From CAYSGL01 sp964520985 (GTDB lineage: Bacteria; Pseudomonadota; Alphaproteobacteria; Micavibrionales; Micavibrionaceae), in contig CAZFPB010000004.1 in NCBI GenBank assembly GCA_964520985.1, positions 1 through 64,000 on the forward strand: a stretch of DNA of 64,000 bases, given 5' to 3'. The notes below the pieces were generated by a model, which was not told where the DNA came from, made no database searches, and saw only the letters and a list, made by a program, of their open reading frames with translations. Position 1 is the stretch's first letter. Each line of letters opens with the position of its first letter. Shown here piece after piece: positions 37,612 through 45,994 of the stretch. A program made the position numbers and the translations under genes.

Positions 37612-38760
37612 ATGAACATTACGACTCTCAAAAAAATCCTTCCTGTTCTAAATGAAGCTCGACTCACTCCGTGGATTTGGGGGTACCACGGCAAAGGTAA
37701 ATCAGAGACTATTGAGACTTACTATAAAGAAAATGGCTGGTTGGTATTCAACTTCCGCCTTAACACTCAAGCCGACGTTGGCGACTTCCTAGGTCTACAG
37801 GATTTCGTTACCGACGATAAAGGCAATAAGATTGCAACCAAATTCTGTATGCCGGAATGGTTGAAACAAGCTATGGATTTCTGTACTGAAAATCCAACTA
37901 AACGTGCTTGTATCTTTTTGGACGAAGTTAATCGTGCACCACGTATGGACTTGATTGGCCCAGTGTTCCAAATGGCTTTGGATCGCAAGCTGCATACTTA
38001 TGATTTTAGCCATCTTAATATTGATATTATTGCTGCTTCCAATCCGGACACCGGCAATTACGCAGTACTAAGTTTGGACGATAAAGCTTTGTTCTCTCGT
38101 TTCGTTCACATTTATTTTAGTCCTACTGTGGACGAATGGCGTGATTACGCAGTTCATAAAAAATATGATACTAGTATTCCAGATTTTATTGCTGAACAAC
38201 CAAATTTTCTAGAAGAAAAGGATTTGGATATTTTCAGCATCAGTGAGTATGCTAAGCCAGACCGCCGTAAATGGGGTGGTGTTGATCGTCTGTTGAAAGC
38301 TAATCTTCCACGAAACGAACAATTCGAAGTGTTTTGTGGTATGATTGGAAACGAAGCTGCTAGTGCATTTTATAAATTTCTAGATCGAGACGATAAGCCT
38401 TTGACTCTAGAAGAAATTTTTAGTTATAACAAGAAAACCAAAAAACGTGTTCTTAAATACGTTGAAAACAATCGTACTGATACTCTTCACAATGTTAATC
38501 AAAAGATTCTGGACTTCTTTAAGTCTCCAGATAAGCTTGCCGACGACGCAGGCGATAACCTTATGGCGTATATGGAAGACCTTCCATTGCCTATTATGTT
38601 TAACCTTGCGCATCATGTTTATAAAGAGCGTCGCTTTTATGAATACGCCGAGCGCAATCCTACTCGCAAGGCAACCTTTATCAAACGTCTGAAAGAGGCT
38701 CGCTCTAAAGTAGACAAAGAAGAAACTAAACCAGCAGAAATTGATAACACTTCCTTTTAA
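37612..38760 (+). CDS. MoxR-family AAA+ ATPase
   Basis: The ATG at 37612 gives a 382-residue protein. Walker A GYHGKGKSE is near residue 25 and Walker B ACIFLDEVNRA near residue 102. Sensor-type ASNPDTGNY follows at about 142, then LFSRF, the Arg-finger-like region. MoxR ATPases work with VWA proteins to remodel complexes or load metals. The next gene is the matching partner, and CobS/CobT-like pairs of this type occur in other large phages. Confidence 0.85.
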   Translation: MNITTLKKILPVLNEARLTPWIWGYHGKGKSETIETYYKENGWLVFNFRLNTQADVGDFLGLQDFVTDDKGNKIATKFCMPEWLKQAMDFCTENPTKRACIFLDEVNRAPRMDLIGPVFQMALDRKLHTYDFSHLNIDIIAASNPDTGNYAVLSLDDKALFSRFVHIYFSPTVDEWRDYAVHKKYDTSIPDFIAEQPNFLEEKDLDIFSISEYAKPDRRKWGGVDRLLKANLPRNEQFEVFCGMIGNEAASAFYKFLDRDDKPLTLEEIFSYNKKTKKRVLKYVENNRTDTLHNVNQKILDFFKSPDKLADDAGDNLMAYMEDLPLPIMFNLAHHVYKERRFYEYAERNPTRKATFIKRLKEARSKVDKEETKPAEIDNTSF

Positions 38761-38789
38761 GTTTTGAGTTAAAGAGGGGACTGATTCAA

Positions 38790-40154
38790 ATGGATGATAA
38801 AGTATCTCTAGGAATTATTGAACTAATTCGCTGTGAGCGATTCTACGCTGAATTGCTTATGCGATTTAAAAAAGTTCCTGATCCAAAGGCTTCATCCATT
38901 AGCGTGAGGCTGGATGTATCTGGAGTAACTCTAAGTTACAATCCGGCTTTTATGAATCAGTTCTCTCTTGAACCAGAACATATGAAAGCAGGGATTGGTA
39001 TTGGTGAAATAGCTTCAGTGCTCAAACACGAATGCGAACACATTATGCGTGGCCATTTGGATTGGCGACGTCGTGAGCTTGAGCCTGATCTATTCAACGA
39101 AGAAAAAACAAAGAATGAGACAATCTTTGATTATCTCAATAATTCGGACACTGTACGTCTTTTAAACATCGCTGAAGATTTGGAAATAAACGAGACAATA
39201 CCAAAACTCCCTTCAACTTTCTTCGCTTACGACGAAAAGGGTGAAGTTGTAATGGATAAGGAAGGCAATCCTGTTATTTGCCGACCTTGTCGAGTTAAAG
39301 ATCTTCAAGCGGCCTATCCGAATATGAAGATTGAAAACAACCAAACAATGGAATATTACTATAATATTCTAAAGAAGATTAAAGAACAAAATCAGCAACC
39401 TAATAAGAACAAAGATGGCAGCATCATGATGCCTATTGACGATCATGGTGAAAACGGCGATAATGATGATGATGGCAACGGTGGAAAACTAGATCCGGAA
39501 ATGGCACGAGAAATTGCTCGGCAGCTGGTTAATGAAGCATATGAATCTTTGTCTAGTGCTGATAAAGGTAAAATGCCTGGTCATTTAATGAAGCTTATTG
39601 AAGAGCTTAATCAAAAGACTAAAGACTGGCGTAAAGATATTCGTCAATTTCGTGAAAGCTGTGCAGCAGTCATTATCGAAGAAACAAAGCGCCGCAGAAA
39701 CCGTCGCTATGGTTTGTTGTATCCTGGTCGTCGTATGAAGCCTAAACTTCATATTGTTATTGCTAAAGATACTTCTGGATCAGTTTATGATGAAGCTTTG
39801 AATCAATTCGATTCAGAAATTCTAGCTATGAGTAAACTTGGAATTAAAATTACAATTATTGATTGTGATTTACAAATTCGACAAGTTTATGAATATGAAC
39901 AAAAGTTTAGAAAAGCAAACATGGGTCGAGGTGGTACTGCTTTTGGTCCAGTGTTTGACCTAGTTAAGACTAAAGCATTTCAAAAAGAATGGGGAAAACC
40001 AGACGGACTGATTTATTTTACAGACGGTGAAGATTGTGGTGATGTTCAAAAGCCTAACTTCAAAGTACTGTGGGCACTTATGCCAAACTGTAAATCTAGA
40101 TACGAATGGGGAAACAAAACTCACATAGAAATAAATCAAAAACGTCGTAAGTAA
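38790..40154 (+). CDS. Metallopeptidase-like protein with VWA domain (CobT-like partner)
   Basis: The 454-residue protein has a zinc protease-type HECEH in LKHECEHIMRGHLDW (about residue 80). The C-terminal von Willebrand A-like domain holds the DTSGS MIDAS motif (AKDTSGSVYDE, about residue 328) and a later TDGEDCG. A Lys/Asp/Asn-rich acidic linker separates the two. The pairing with the MoxR ATPase 30 bases upstream defines a two-gene remodelling module; the target is unknown. Confidence 0.85.
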   Translation: MDDKVSLGIIELIRCERFYAELLMRFKKVPDPKASSISVRLDVSGVTLSYNPAFMNQFSLEPEHMKAGIGIGEIASVLKHECEHIMRGHLDWRRRELEPDLFNEEKTKNETIFDYLNNSDTVRLLNIAEDLEINETIPKLPSTFFAYDEKGEVVMDKEGNPVICRPCRVKDLQAAYPNMKIENNQTMEYYYNILKKIKEQNQQPNKNKDGSIMMPIDDHGENGDNDDDGNGGKLDPEMAREIARQLVNEAYESLSSADKGKMPGHLMKLIEELNQKTKDWRKDIRQFRESCAAVIIEETKRRRNRRYGLLYPGRRMKPKLHIVIAKDTSGSVYDEALNQFDSEILAMSKLGIKITIIDCDLQIRQVYEYEQKFRKANMGRGGTAFGPVFDLVKTKAFQKEWGKPDGLIYFTDGEDCGDVQKPNFKVLWALMPNCKSRYEWGNKTHIEINQKRRK

Positions 40155-40164
40155 AATGAATAAA

Positions 40165-40199
40165 ACATTTCTTACGCAATACTAAAAGGTAAGAAATGT
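40165..40199 (+). promoter_or_regulatory. Hairpin covering a start codon and ribosome site
   Basis: ACATTTCTTAC and GTAAGAAATGT form a perfect 11-base stem with a 13-base loop. The downstream arm contains the AAGAA and ATG of the 40196 gene, so the RNA fold would hide its start. It may set low or regulated translation. Confidence 0.65.
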
Positions 40200-40639
40200 C
40201 AGAATTTCAAAAGAAAAGGAAATTTCGTGTCAATCTTCGCTCTGTTCATAATCTTTGTCCTAATTGCTTTTCACAGTTAATTCCAGATGAAACCGGAAGC
40301 TTAAGTTGTACAGGCGATAGATTGCAACAATGGCAGGAAGAGTTAGATAAATATTTAGCTCTTCCTCCAAATAAACAGAAAGATTTCTTAAGTTTTTTAA
40401 GTAATCCAGACGGCTTTCTTAATATAGTTAATCTTGAAACCAAAAAAGTATATTGCGGATTTAATACCAAGATTACTCCAATCGTTTCAGACGGAGCTAT
40501 AAGAATCCCTGATCCGTTAATGGTTAATAGATTTGAAAAGAACTTAGGTAGAAGATTGTCAGAAGAGGAACTAGAAGAAGGTTACATTTTTAAAGACGGT
40601 TCCTCTATTGAATTTATTAATTTTCCTGAGGATGTTTGA
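40196..40639 (+). CDS. Zinc-ribbon protein
   Basis: The 147-residue product has a basic start and CPNCFSQLIPDETGSLSCTG, a three-Cys ribbon near residues 20-40, then a helical, proline-bearing middle and an acidic end (LSEEELEEGYIFKDGS). Its start lies in the stem of a hairpin. Function unknown; the Cys head may bind a nucleic acid. Confidence 0.65.
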   Translation: MSEFQKKRKFRVNLRSVHNLCPNCFSQLIPDETGSLSCTGDRLQQWQEELDKYLALPPNKQKDFLSFLSNPDGFLNIVNLETKKVYCGFNTKITPIVSDGAIRIPDPLMVNRFEKNLGRRLSEEELEEGYIFKDGSSIEFINFPEDV

Positions 40640-40650
40640 AAGGGTTTGTT

Positions 40651-41196
40651 GTGAAAAAGTTTATTCTTCTCTTTGGTTTGGTGTTTAGTGCCGGAGCTTA
40701 TGGTGCTGACACGTGTAAGCAAAATCCTATCTACTGTAAAATTCTTAAACACAAAAAGAATGCAGACAAACAATGGGCTATGGAATTTAGCAATAAATTA
40801 ACTAAACAAGCCAAAGAGAATGGAATAGATCCTAACATAGCTTTGGCAATCTTATTGCAAGAGTCTATGCTGACTAATGTGAATACTTATCACAAAGAAG
40901 AGACTGTAGAAGAAAAGAAATGCGATGCCAAAGGTTGTTATGTAATTAAATCAAAAGTTAAAAAAGCTTTTGATATGTCTATTGCTCAAATCAATACAGG
41001 GACTGCGATTAATTATCAGTTTGATTTAGACAGGCTGCATAGTTTGGATCAAGATTACGCTTTAGAATGTTTCTTTGTTATTCTTAAAGATAAGATTAAT
41101 ATTTGCTCTGGTCTTCGCAGACCCTGGTCCTGTTATCATTCTACTACTGAAATATATAGATTGGTTTACGCAGAATTCGTGGAGAGATATTTATGA
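40651..41196 (+). CDS. Exported lytic transglycosylase-like protein
   Basis: GTG 40651 follows AAAGGG and gives a signal peptide (MKKFILLFGLVFSAGAYGA). The mature part has ENGIDPNIALAILLQESMLT, the SLT-type helix with catalytic Glu (LLQES), and AFDMSIAQINTGTA. The SIAQIN pattern is typical of lysozyme-like transglycosylases. It would cleave peptidoglycan from the periplasm and fits lysis or entry. No adjacent holin. Confidence 0.75.
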   Translation: MKKFILLFGLVFSAGAYGADTCKQNPIYCKILKHKKNADKQWAMEFSNKLTKQAKENGIDPNIALAILLQESMLTNVNTYHKEETVEEKKCDAKGCYVIKSKVKKAFDMSIAQINTGTAINYQFDLDRLHSLDQDYALECFFVILKDKINICSGLRRPWSCYHSTTEIYRLVYAEFVERYL

Positions 41197-41654
41197 GTAG
41201 TTGGAAAAATTACGGAGCAGACGTACAGAGAGATACCAAAATAGAAAAGAAATGTGCCAAATGCGCTCGGGATATAGTTGTATATAAATATAAAACTCCT
41301 CAAGGACCTGAAGGTAAATTTCAATGGGGAGTTTTTGATTCTGTAAAAAGTGGTCCAGATCCTAAAGGCGCAGCCTGGGACGGAGAAGAAAACTTTAAAT
41401 ATAAGATATTTCACTTACATTATCCATACTGTTTTAAAGAAGGTTTTAGGTTTAATTTCGGAGATAAAATTCTATACAAGAATATGAATTCTGAAAAAGA
41501 AATACCTTATGAAGTTATTGGCGTCGATAAAGCAAACTGCCAGTATTTAATTCAAGACATTAAAGATACAGAAAACGTATGTAAAGCTCCAGTTTTTATT
41601 GTAGATAGAAAAGCTATGCCTTTAAACGAAGCTATGGAACTACTATTTACATGA
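41193..41654 (+). CDS. Zinc-domain fusion carrying an LLY-type tail
   Basis: The 153-residue product has an N-terminal Cys/His domain (CAKCARDIVVYKYK, then HLHYPYC) and, from about residue 87, a type I module (FNFGDKILYKNMNSEKE, PYEVIGVDKANCQYLI) ending NEAMELLFT. This fusion shows that the type I unit and its tail form a self-standing domain of about 65 residues. Phe replaces Tyr here. Confidence 0.75.
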   Translation: MSSWKNYGADVQRDTKIEKKCAKCARDIVVYKYKTPQGPEGKFQWGVFDSVKSGPDPKGAAWDGEENFKYKIFHLHYPYCFKEGFRFNFGDKILYKNMNSEKEIPYEVIGVDKANCQYLIQDIKDTENVCKAPVFIVDRKAMPLNEAMELLFT

Positions 41655-41854
41655 TATGCAAATTTTTAAAAAGAAAAAAAGTTATTTATAGACATTTAAA
41701 TTCTCATGACTATTTTGTAGTTGTTGTAGGAAGACATAAACAATGTTTGTATTTACAAAATATAAATACAAAACAAGTAAATCCGATAGCGCTTAAAAGT
41801 TTTAATCTTCTTTATACGAAAGCAAAAGAAGAGGAATTACTTCTTTATGTTTGA
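41651..41854 (+). CDS. LLY-tail protein, plus strand
   Basis: The 67-residue basic product (MICKFLKRKKVIYRHLNSHD...) ends KEEELLLYV. Its ATG overlaps the previous stop by four bases. The body is a short set of strands with Val/His/Leu alternation. Confidence 0.7.
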   Translation: MICKFLKRKKVIYRHLNSHDYFVVVVGRHKQCLYLQNINTKQVNPIALKSFNLLYTKAKEEELLLYV

Positions 41855-42077
41855 GTTAGCTTATATAATACCTTGGGATGATTACGATTTAATATTGGGT
41901 CCATGGGACAAAGATCCTAAAGTGTTTCAATTATATACAAACACGATTCACCTAGTCCACGAAGCTTATTTTATTAAAGTTGATGAAGCTTATATGTTGT
42001 TGTATGATGGCCACCGAGGCTTGGGAATGAGTTTAAACACAGATCTTCACCGTAGATATGATAATGAACGAATTTGA
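41847..42077 (+). CDS. LLY-tail protein with C-terminal extension
   Basis: The 76-residue product has VDEAYMLLYDG at residues 45-56 and continues for 20 residues (HRGLGMSLNTDLHRRYDNER). Its ATG is nested in the LLYV codons upstream (eight-base overlap). It resembles the minus-strand gene at 17148-17366. Confidence 0.7.
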   Translation: MFELAYIIPWDDYDLILGPWDKDPKVFQLYTNTIHLVHEAYFIKVDEAYMLLYDGHRGLGMSLNTDLHRRYDNERI

Positions 42078-42933
42078 ATTTAAAAAATCAAATAAAATGG
42101 CAGCCTGTAGCTCACCTCCGTGGGCTATTTTTATTCCTGCCAGAGATAGACCTGAGATTCTTAGAATCATCAGGCAAGAATGTATTGACGCTTATGGATA
42201 CTCTTTCGACGAGTGTCCTAAACGTTTGACTTGTTTTAAAAAGGAATGTATTGGTCGGCCGCTGCCTTGGAAGAGCGTCACGGCTAAACCTTTTTTGGAT
42301 AAATTAAAAGAGTCTCAGAAGATCGTTAATGATGAGATGTATATAGATACCAACTGTTCCGCTTGTCCTTTTGCTCTTACTTGTAAATCTCCTTGTAATC
42401 AAGTTATAGATTTTATTGAAAGAGAAAAAGTAGTTGAGCCTCTTATTGATTATAGAAATGATACAGAATTATATAAAGTTTCTGTGGATTCCTCCGAACC
42501 TGCTAATATTCAGTTTAATGGTACTGATATTCCTTGGGACGTATTATCTAAACGTAAACAAGAAGTAGTAAAAAAATATCTATATGAAGGTAGAGATTTT
42601 AGGTACGTAGGCGAGACTTTAGGATTAAACAATCAAGCTAGAGCTAAATACGAATTTTATTCCGCAGTTACTAAACTATCTGAATACGGAGTAGTCAGAG
42701 TATTTATTATTGAACACTACAACGAACTAACTGTACGTCAGCAACAGATTTTTAATATGGTTTATTTTGATAATATGAGTTTCATTCAAGTGGCAAAGCA
42801 ATTGCAGATAAGCAAGCAGTCTGTTCAACAGACAGTCTCAAGAGTGTTAAAGAAATATAACATTACTTGGAAGACTTACGTTAAAAAACGAGGAAATAAG
42901 GTGCTTTACAATGTTCCAGAAATATTCAAATGA
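42058..42933 (+). CDS. Sigma-region-4-like transcription factor with Cys cluster
   Basis: The 291-residue product (ATG 42058 or 42064) has an N-terminal half with two Cys groups (CPKRLTCFKKEC and NCSACPFALTCKSPC). The C-terminal half has a helix-turn-helix, ELTVRQQQIFNMVYFDNMSF then QVAKQLQISKQSVQQTVS, matching sigma-70 region 4. No region 2 is visible. The Cys groups could bind zinc or Fe-S. A phage sigma-like or co-factor role, perhaps for late or FliA-like promoters, is a hypothesis. Confidence 0.75.
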   Translation: MIMNEFEFKKSNKMAACSSPPWAIFIPARDRPEILRIIRQECIDAYGYSFDECPKRLTCFKKECIGRPLPWKSVTAKPFLDKLKESQKIVNDEMYIDTNCSACPFALTCKSPCNQVIDFIEREKVVEPLIDYRNDTELYKVSVDSSEPANIQFNGTDIPWDVLSKRKQEVVKKYLYEGRDFRYVGETLGLNNQARAKYEFYSAVTKLSEYGVVRVFIIEHYNELTVRQQQIFNMVYFDNMSFIQVAKQLQISKQSVQQTVSRVLKKYNITWKTYVKKRGNKVLYNVPEIFK

Positions 42934-43141
42934 AATATTTGTAGTTTCCGATAGAAATTCTGGATCATTAAGAGTGTTTAAAGTTACAGAGTCTGATTGT
43001 AAAAACACTGTTTATTTTAAAGAATTAGGTAAAGATAATCCTAGTAAATACTCTATTAGAACTATTGATTATAGAATATACACTTGTTACGGCCGTTGGA
43101 ACGTATTAGATCCTATTATAGCGGAGTTATTGTATGTCTAA
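42911..43141 (+). CDS. LLY-tail protein, plus strand
   Basis: The 76-residue product (MFQKYSNEIFVVSDRNSGSL...) ends LDPIIAELLYV. It starts 23 bases before the end of the sigma-like gene, suggesting coupled translation. The N-domain is beta-rich without the FKxGD opening. Confidence 0.75.
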   Translation: MFQKYSNEIFVVSDRNSGSLRVFKVTESDCKNTVYFKELGKDNPSKYSIRTIDYRIYTCYGRWNVLDPIIAELLYV

Positions 43142-43631
43142 AATAAAACGTATGCTTTATATTATTTTTGTGTTGCCTTATGTAACACTAAAAGTCTTTG
43201 TAAAAGATTGTAAAAGAATTATCCGTTGGTTGCCCACTCTATGGCACGATCGTGATTACGATTATTCTTATATTCTAATAATCCTGAAAAAGAAAATTCA
43301 ATTTCAACGAGAATATATAGGAAAACATGATAGACACGTCAGAGCGCAATCCGATTGTAAAAATATGAGAATAGCTGAAATTCTAATCGATAGAATTTTA
43401 AAAGATGATTATATCAAAGTTCAAAGAGCTGAATTAGAAGAGAAATGGGGACAATTAGAGTTCGGCGGCCCTAGAGGCTTGTATAGAACAAAAGTAATTA
43501 CAGAAAAAGATCGTGAACAAGAGTTAAAAGATTCTCGACGTATGTACGATCATGACGACTATATGATGAATCAAGATTTAGATTATTTATTTAAACACTT
43601 GAGAAAACATATTAGATATTGGTGGGATTGA
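43134..43631 (+). CDS. Conserved phage protein with N-terminal membrane helix
   Basis: The 165-residue product has a basic start, a hydrophobic helix (YIIFVLPYVTLKVFV), then WLPTLWHDRDYDYSYILIIL and a charged helix (RIAEILIDRILKDDY). This pattern recurs in other large phages as a protein of unknown role. Its ATG is nested in the upstream LLYV. Confidence 0.65.
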   Translation: MSKIKRMLYIIFVLPYVTLKVFVKDCKRIIRWLPTLWHDRDYDYSYILIILKKKIQFQREYIGKHDRHVRAQSDCKNMRIAEILIDRILKDDYIKVQRAELEEKWGQLEFGGPRGLYRTKVITEKDREQELKDSRRMYDHDDYMMNQDLDYLFKHLRKHIRYWWD

Positions 43632-43633
43632 TT

Positions 43634-43867
43634 ATGCAATTGAAATTTAAAGTAGGTGATATAGTTTATAGTGATGCAGTTCAAGATTTTTATCTAATTA
43701 AAAAAATTGCTCGTGCGATTAGAGACGATGATTATTTAATTGACTGTTTTAGATTAAAAGAATCAAAAAAAACAACTCACAGTTATTTCTTTATGTTACA
43801 CTTTATGAAAGTTGAAGTGTGTGGTAATATGAATGGGGAAATAATAGAACTTTTATATGGAACATAA
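43634..43867 (+). CDS. LLY-tail protein, type I
   Basis: The ATG at 43634 follows GGTGGGA. The 77-residue product begins MQLKFKVGDIVYSDAVQDF and ends NGEIIELLYGT. The KFKVGDIVY opening is a textbook type I start. Confidence 0.8.
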   Translation: MQLKFKVGDIVYSDAVQDFYLIKKIARAIRDDDYLIDCFRLKESKKTTHSYFFMLHFMKVEVCGNMNGEIIELLYGT

Positions 43868-44144
43868 TATGCAAAATAAAGTAATAGCAGTTAAAGATTT
43901 AATTGAATTTTTAGAAAAATCTAAACAGCAATTGAAAGTAGACAGTAAAAATATATTGACAGAAGAAGATAGAAAAAATATTATGAGTGAGGCTATGGCT
44001 AAGAATGATCCTAAGGAAAAAATCTTAGCGGCTCACAAATCCATGAATTCGGTTAGATTAGAAGGTGTTCTTCAAGGTAAGACTGAAGTTTTAGACTTTT
44101 TAATATCTCTACTCAAGAAAAAGGAATCTGAAAGTGGAACTTAA
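43857..44144 (+). CDS. Small helical protein
   Basis: The 95-residue product (MEHNMQNKVIAVKDLIEFLE...) is a Lys/Glu-rich helical protein without LLY. Its ATG is nested in the LLYGT codons upstream; ATG 43869 is an alternative. It overlaps the RNA ligase gene by 11 bases. Confidence 0.65.
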   Translation: MEHNMQNKVIAVKDLIEFLEKSKQQLKVDSKNILTEEDRKNIMSEAMAKNDPKEKILAAHKSMNSVRLEGVLQGKTEVLDFLISLLKKKESESGT

Positions 44145-45252
44145 GGATTTTAAAGTAGAAGTCTGTACTATTGATGAAATTCTTCCTCATCCTAATGCTG
44201 ATCGCCTACAACTTGCAAAAGTTAAAGGCTGGCAGTGTGTTATTCCTTTGGATAAATTTAAAGTAGGGGATGTTGTTGTTTATATTCCTGTTGATTCAAT
44301 TCTTCCAGTGGAGCTAGAAGCCAAACTGTTTCCTATTGATTCTAAGATCAAACTCAGCGGAAGCCGAATCCGAGCTATTAAGATTCGTCAATTAGTTTCC
44401 CAAGGTATGGTAGAAACTTTAGAAAACGTAGGATTTACCGGACCTTGGTCTAAGTACGAATTGATTGGACAAGATATTTCCAAAGATCTTGGGATTACTA
44501 AGTATGAGCCGCCAGTTCCTGAATTCCAAAAAGGATCAGGGCAAGGTGGTCCAGCAAGCAAAAAGAATAAAAATTCAAACTTTAAAGTGTATACCAAATT
44601 TCCAAGGATGCAGAACTATCCTAATATGTTCACTCCTGATGAGATTGTAGTAGTCACTGAAAAGATTCACGGCACTAATTTTAGAGCTGGTTGGGTTCCT
44701 TTCGAACCTACTAACTGGTGGAAAAAATTCCTAAAGTTTATTGGAATGGCTCCAAAGTGGCAATTCGTATACGGCTCACATTATGTACAAATAAGTGAAA
44801 AATTTCTGTATGACGGTTTTTACGACAAAAATGTTTATGCAGAACAAGTAAAAGCTTATGATCTAGACAAACGTATTAAAAAAGGTCAAGTTATTTACGG
44901 AGAGATTTACGGCTCCGGAATTCAAAAGAATTATTCATACGGTATGAAAGATAAGCGAGATCTAGTAATCTTTGATATTATGCAAGACGGTAAGTACTTG
45001 TCCTACGATGATTTTAAACGTGAAGCAAACGAAATGTATATCAAGACTTGCCCTGAGCTTTACAAAGGTCCTATTAAAGATGCTAATATTGATTCCTTAA
45101 TGCAAGGAGACTCAATAATGGCACCAGTGCAAAAGGTTCGAGAAGGTTGTGTTGTGAAGCCTTTAAATGAGAATTCAGAGACAGGGTTTAGAAAAGGAGT
45201 TAAAGTAATCAATCCTGAATACTTGTTGAAAGATACGACAGATTTCCATTGA
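44134..45252 (+). CDS. RNA ligase (Rnl5/DRB0094-like)
   Basis: The 372-residue product starts at GTG 44134. The N-terminal domain has CTIDEILPHPNADRLQLAKV, an OB-fold of the tRNA-binding type, as in DRB0094-like ligases. The nucleotidyltransferase domain has EKIHGTNFRAGW with the catalytic Lys (KxxGT), and VVKPL as the late lysine motif. It joins RNA ends with ATP; in phages this repairs tRNA cut by host anticodon nucleases. A strong terminator follows. Confidence 0.85.
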   Translation: MELKDFKVEVCTIDEILPHPNADRLQLAKVKGWQCVIPLDKFKVGDVVVYIPVDSILPVELEAKLFPIDSKIKLSGSRIRAIKIRQLVSQGMVETLENVGFTGPWSKYELIGQDISKDLGITKYEPPVPEFQKGSGQGGPASKKNKNSNFKVYTKFPRMQNYPNMFTPDEIVVVTEKIHGTNFRAGWVPFEPTNWWKKFLKFIGMAPKWQFVYGSHYVQISEKFLYDGFYDKNVYAEQVKAYDLDKRIKKGQVIYGEIYGSGIQKNYSYGMKDKRDLVIFDIMQDGKYLSYDDFKREANEMYIKTCPELYKGPIKDANIDSLMQGDSIMAPVQKVREGCVVKPLNENSETGFRKGVKVINPEYLLKDTTDFH

Positions 45253-45261
45253 CATTTTTCA

Positions 45262-45298
45262 AACTGCCGTTTACTATTATTAGTAGACGGTAGTTTTT
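45262..45298 (+). terminator. Intrinsic terminator after RNA ligase
   Basis: AACTGCCGTTTACTA pairs with TAGTAGACGGTAGTT (two G-U pairs) around TTAT, followed by TTTTTA. A 15-base stem and T run make this convincing. The LLY genes that follow must use read-through or their own start. Confidence 0.85.
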
Positions 45299-45305
45299 AG
45301 GTTTT

Positions 45306-45587
45306 ATGCGAAAATTTAAACTAAAACAAAAAGTAATACTGCTGTATCCAACAGACGCAAGAATAAGATACATGCGTAAAATTTATTATTATAAAAAAGG
45401 CAAACGACGAATTATAAGTAATCCTTTTTATGATGTTCCTGAAGGTTGTAATTTAAGAGGTAGAATTGTTGCTTTTTGCGGTGATGATACTATCTATATG
45501 ATTAAATTAGAATCAGGTAAAACTTTTTTCTATCTTGAAGAATTACTCCGTCCCGCTGACACTATCGGAGAATTACTTTATGAGTGA
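45306..45587 (+). CDS. LLY-tail protein, basic type I
   Basis: The 93-residue product begins MRKFKLKQKVILLYPTDARI, has a basic insert (KKGKRRIISNPFYDVP) and a G-R-I-V-A-F turn, and ends ADTIGELLYE. Its end hosts the nested start of the next gene. Confidence 0.8.
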   Translation: MRKFKLKQKVILLYPTDARIRYMRKIYYYKKGKRRIISNPFYDVPEGCNLRGRIVAFCGDDTIYMIKLESGKTFFYLEELLRPADTIGELLYE

Positions 45588-45783
45588 TGAGATTAAAGTT
45601 GGAGATTATGTAAAATATAAAAACAGTATAAATTTTAATATTTATAGAGTTCGAAATAATAATAATCTTCAAGAAATTTTAGTTGATCCAGTAATTTCAG
45701 ATAATAGTACTTTTATCCATTGGAATCATAGACACTATTTTGAAACTCTAAATGAAATAGAAGCGCTATTGTATGCGGATTAA
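45580..45783 (+). CDS. LLY-tail protein, type I
   Basis: The ATG at 45580 is in the upstream LLYE codons. The 67-residue product MSDEIKVGDYVKYKNSINF... ends LNEIEALLYAD. A longer frame from 45535 is read-through of the upstream gene. Confidence 0.8.
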   Translation: MSDEIKVGDYVKYKNSINFNIYRVRNNNNLQEILVDPVISDNSTFIHWNHRHYFETLNEIEALLYAD

Positions 45784-45994
45784 AGCTGGAGATGTAGTTA
45801 GATGCTCAATTTGTCCTGATGTTTTATATAAAGTTCTAGCTATGGATGTTAGACCTGATTTTCCTCCTAGAGTTTTATTGTGTTATTTAGATGAGTCGGA
45901 CAATCCTTGGAGCCACGATACTCGGAGAATGTGGCAAGATGCTAAATTCTATGAAGTTTTAACAGAAATAGAGATACTTTTATATGCGCCATAA
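45773..45994 (+). CDS. LLY-tail protein, type I
   Basis: The 73-residue product begins MRIKAGDVVRCSICPDVLYK and ends LTEIEILLYAP. The CSIC pair is a possible metal site. Nested in the LLYAD upstream (11-base overlap). Confidence 0.8.
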   Translation: MRIKAGDVVRCSICPDVLYKVLAMDVRPDFPPRVLLCYLDESDNPWSHDTRRMWQDAKFYEVLTEIEILLYAP

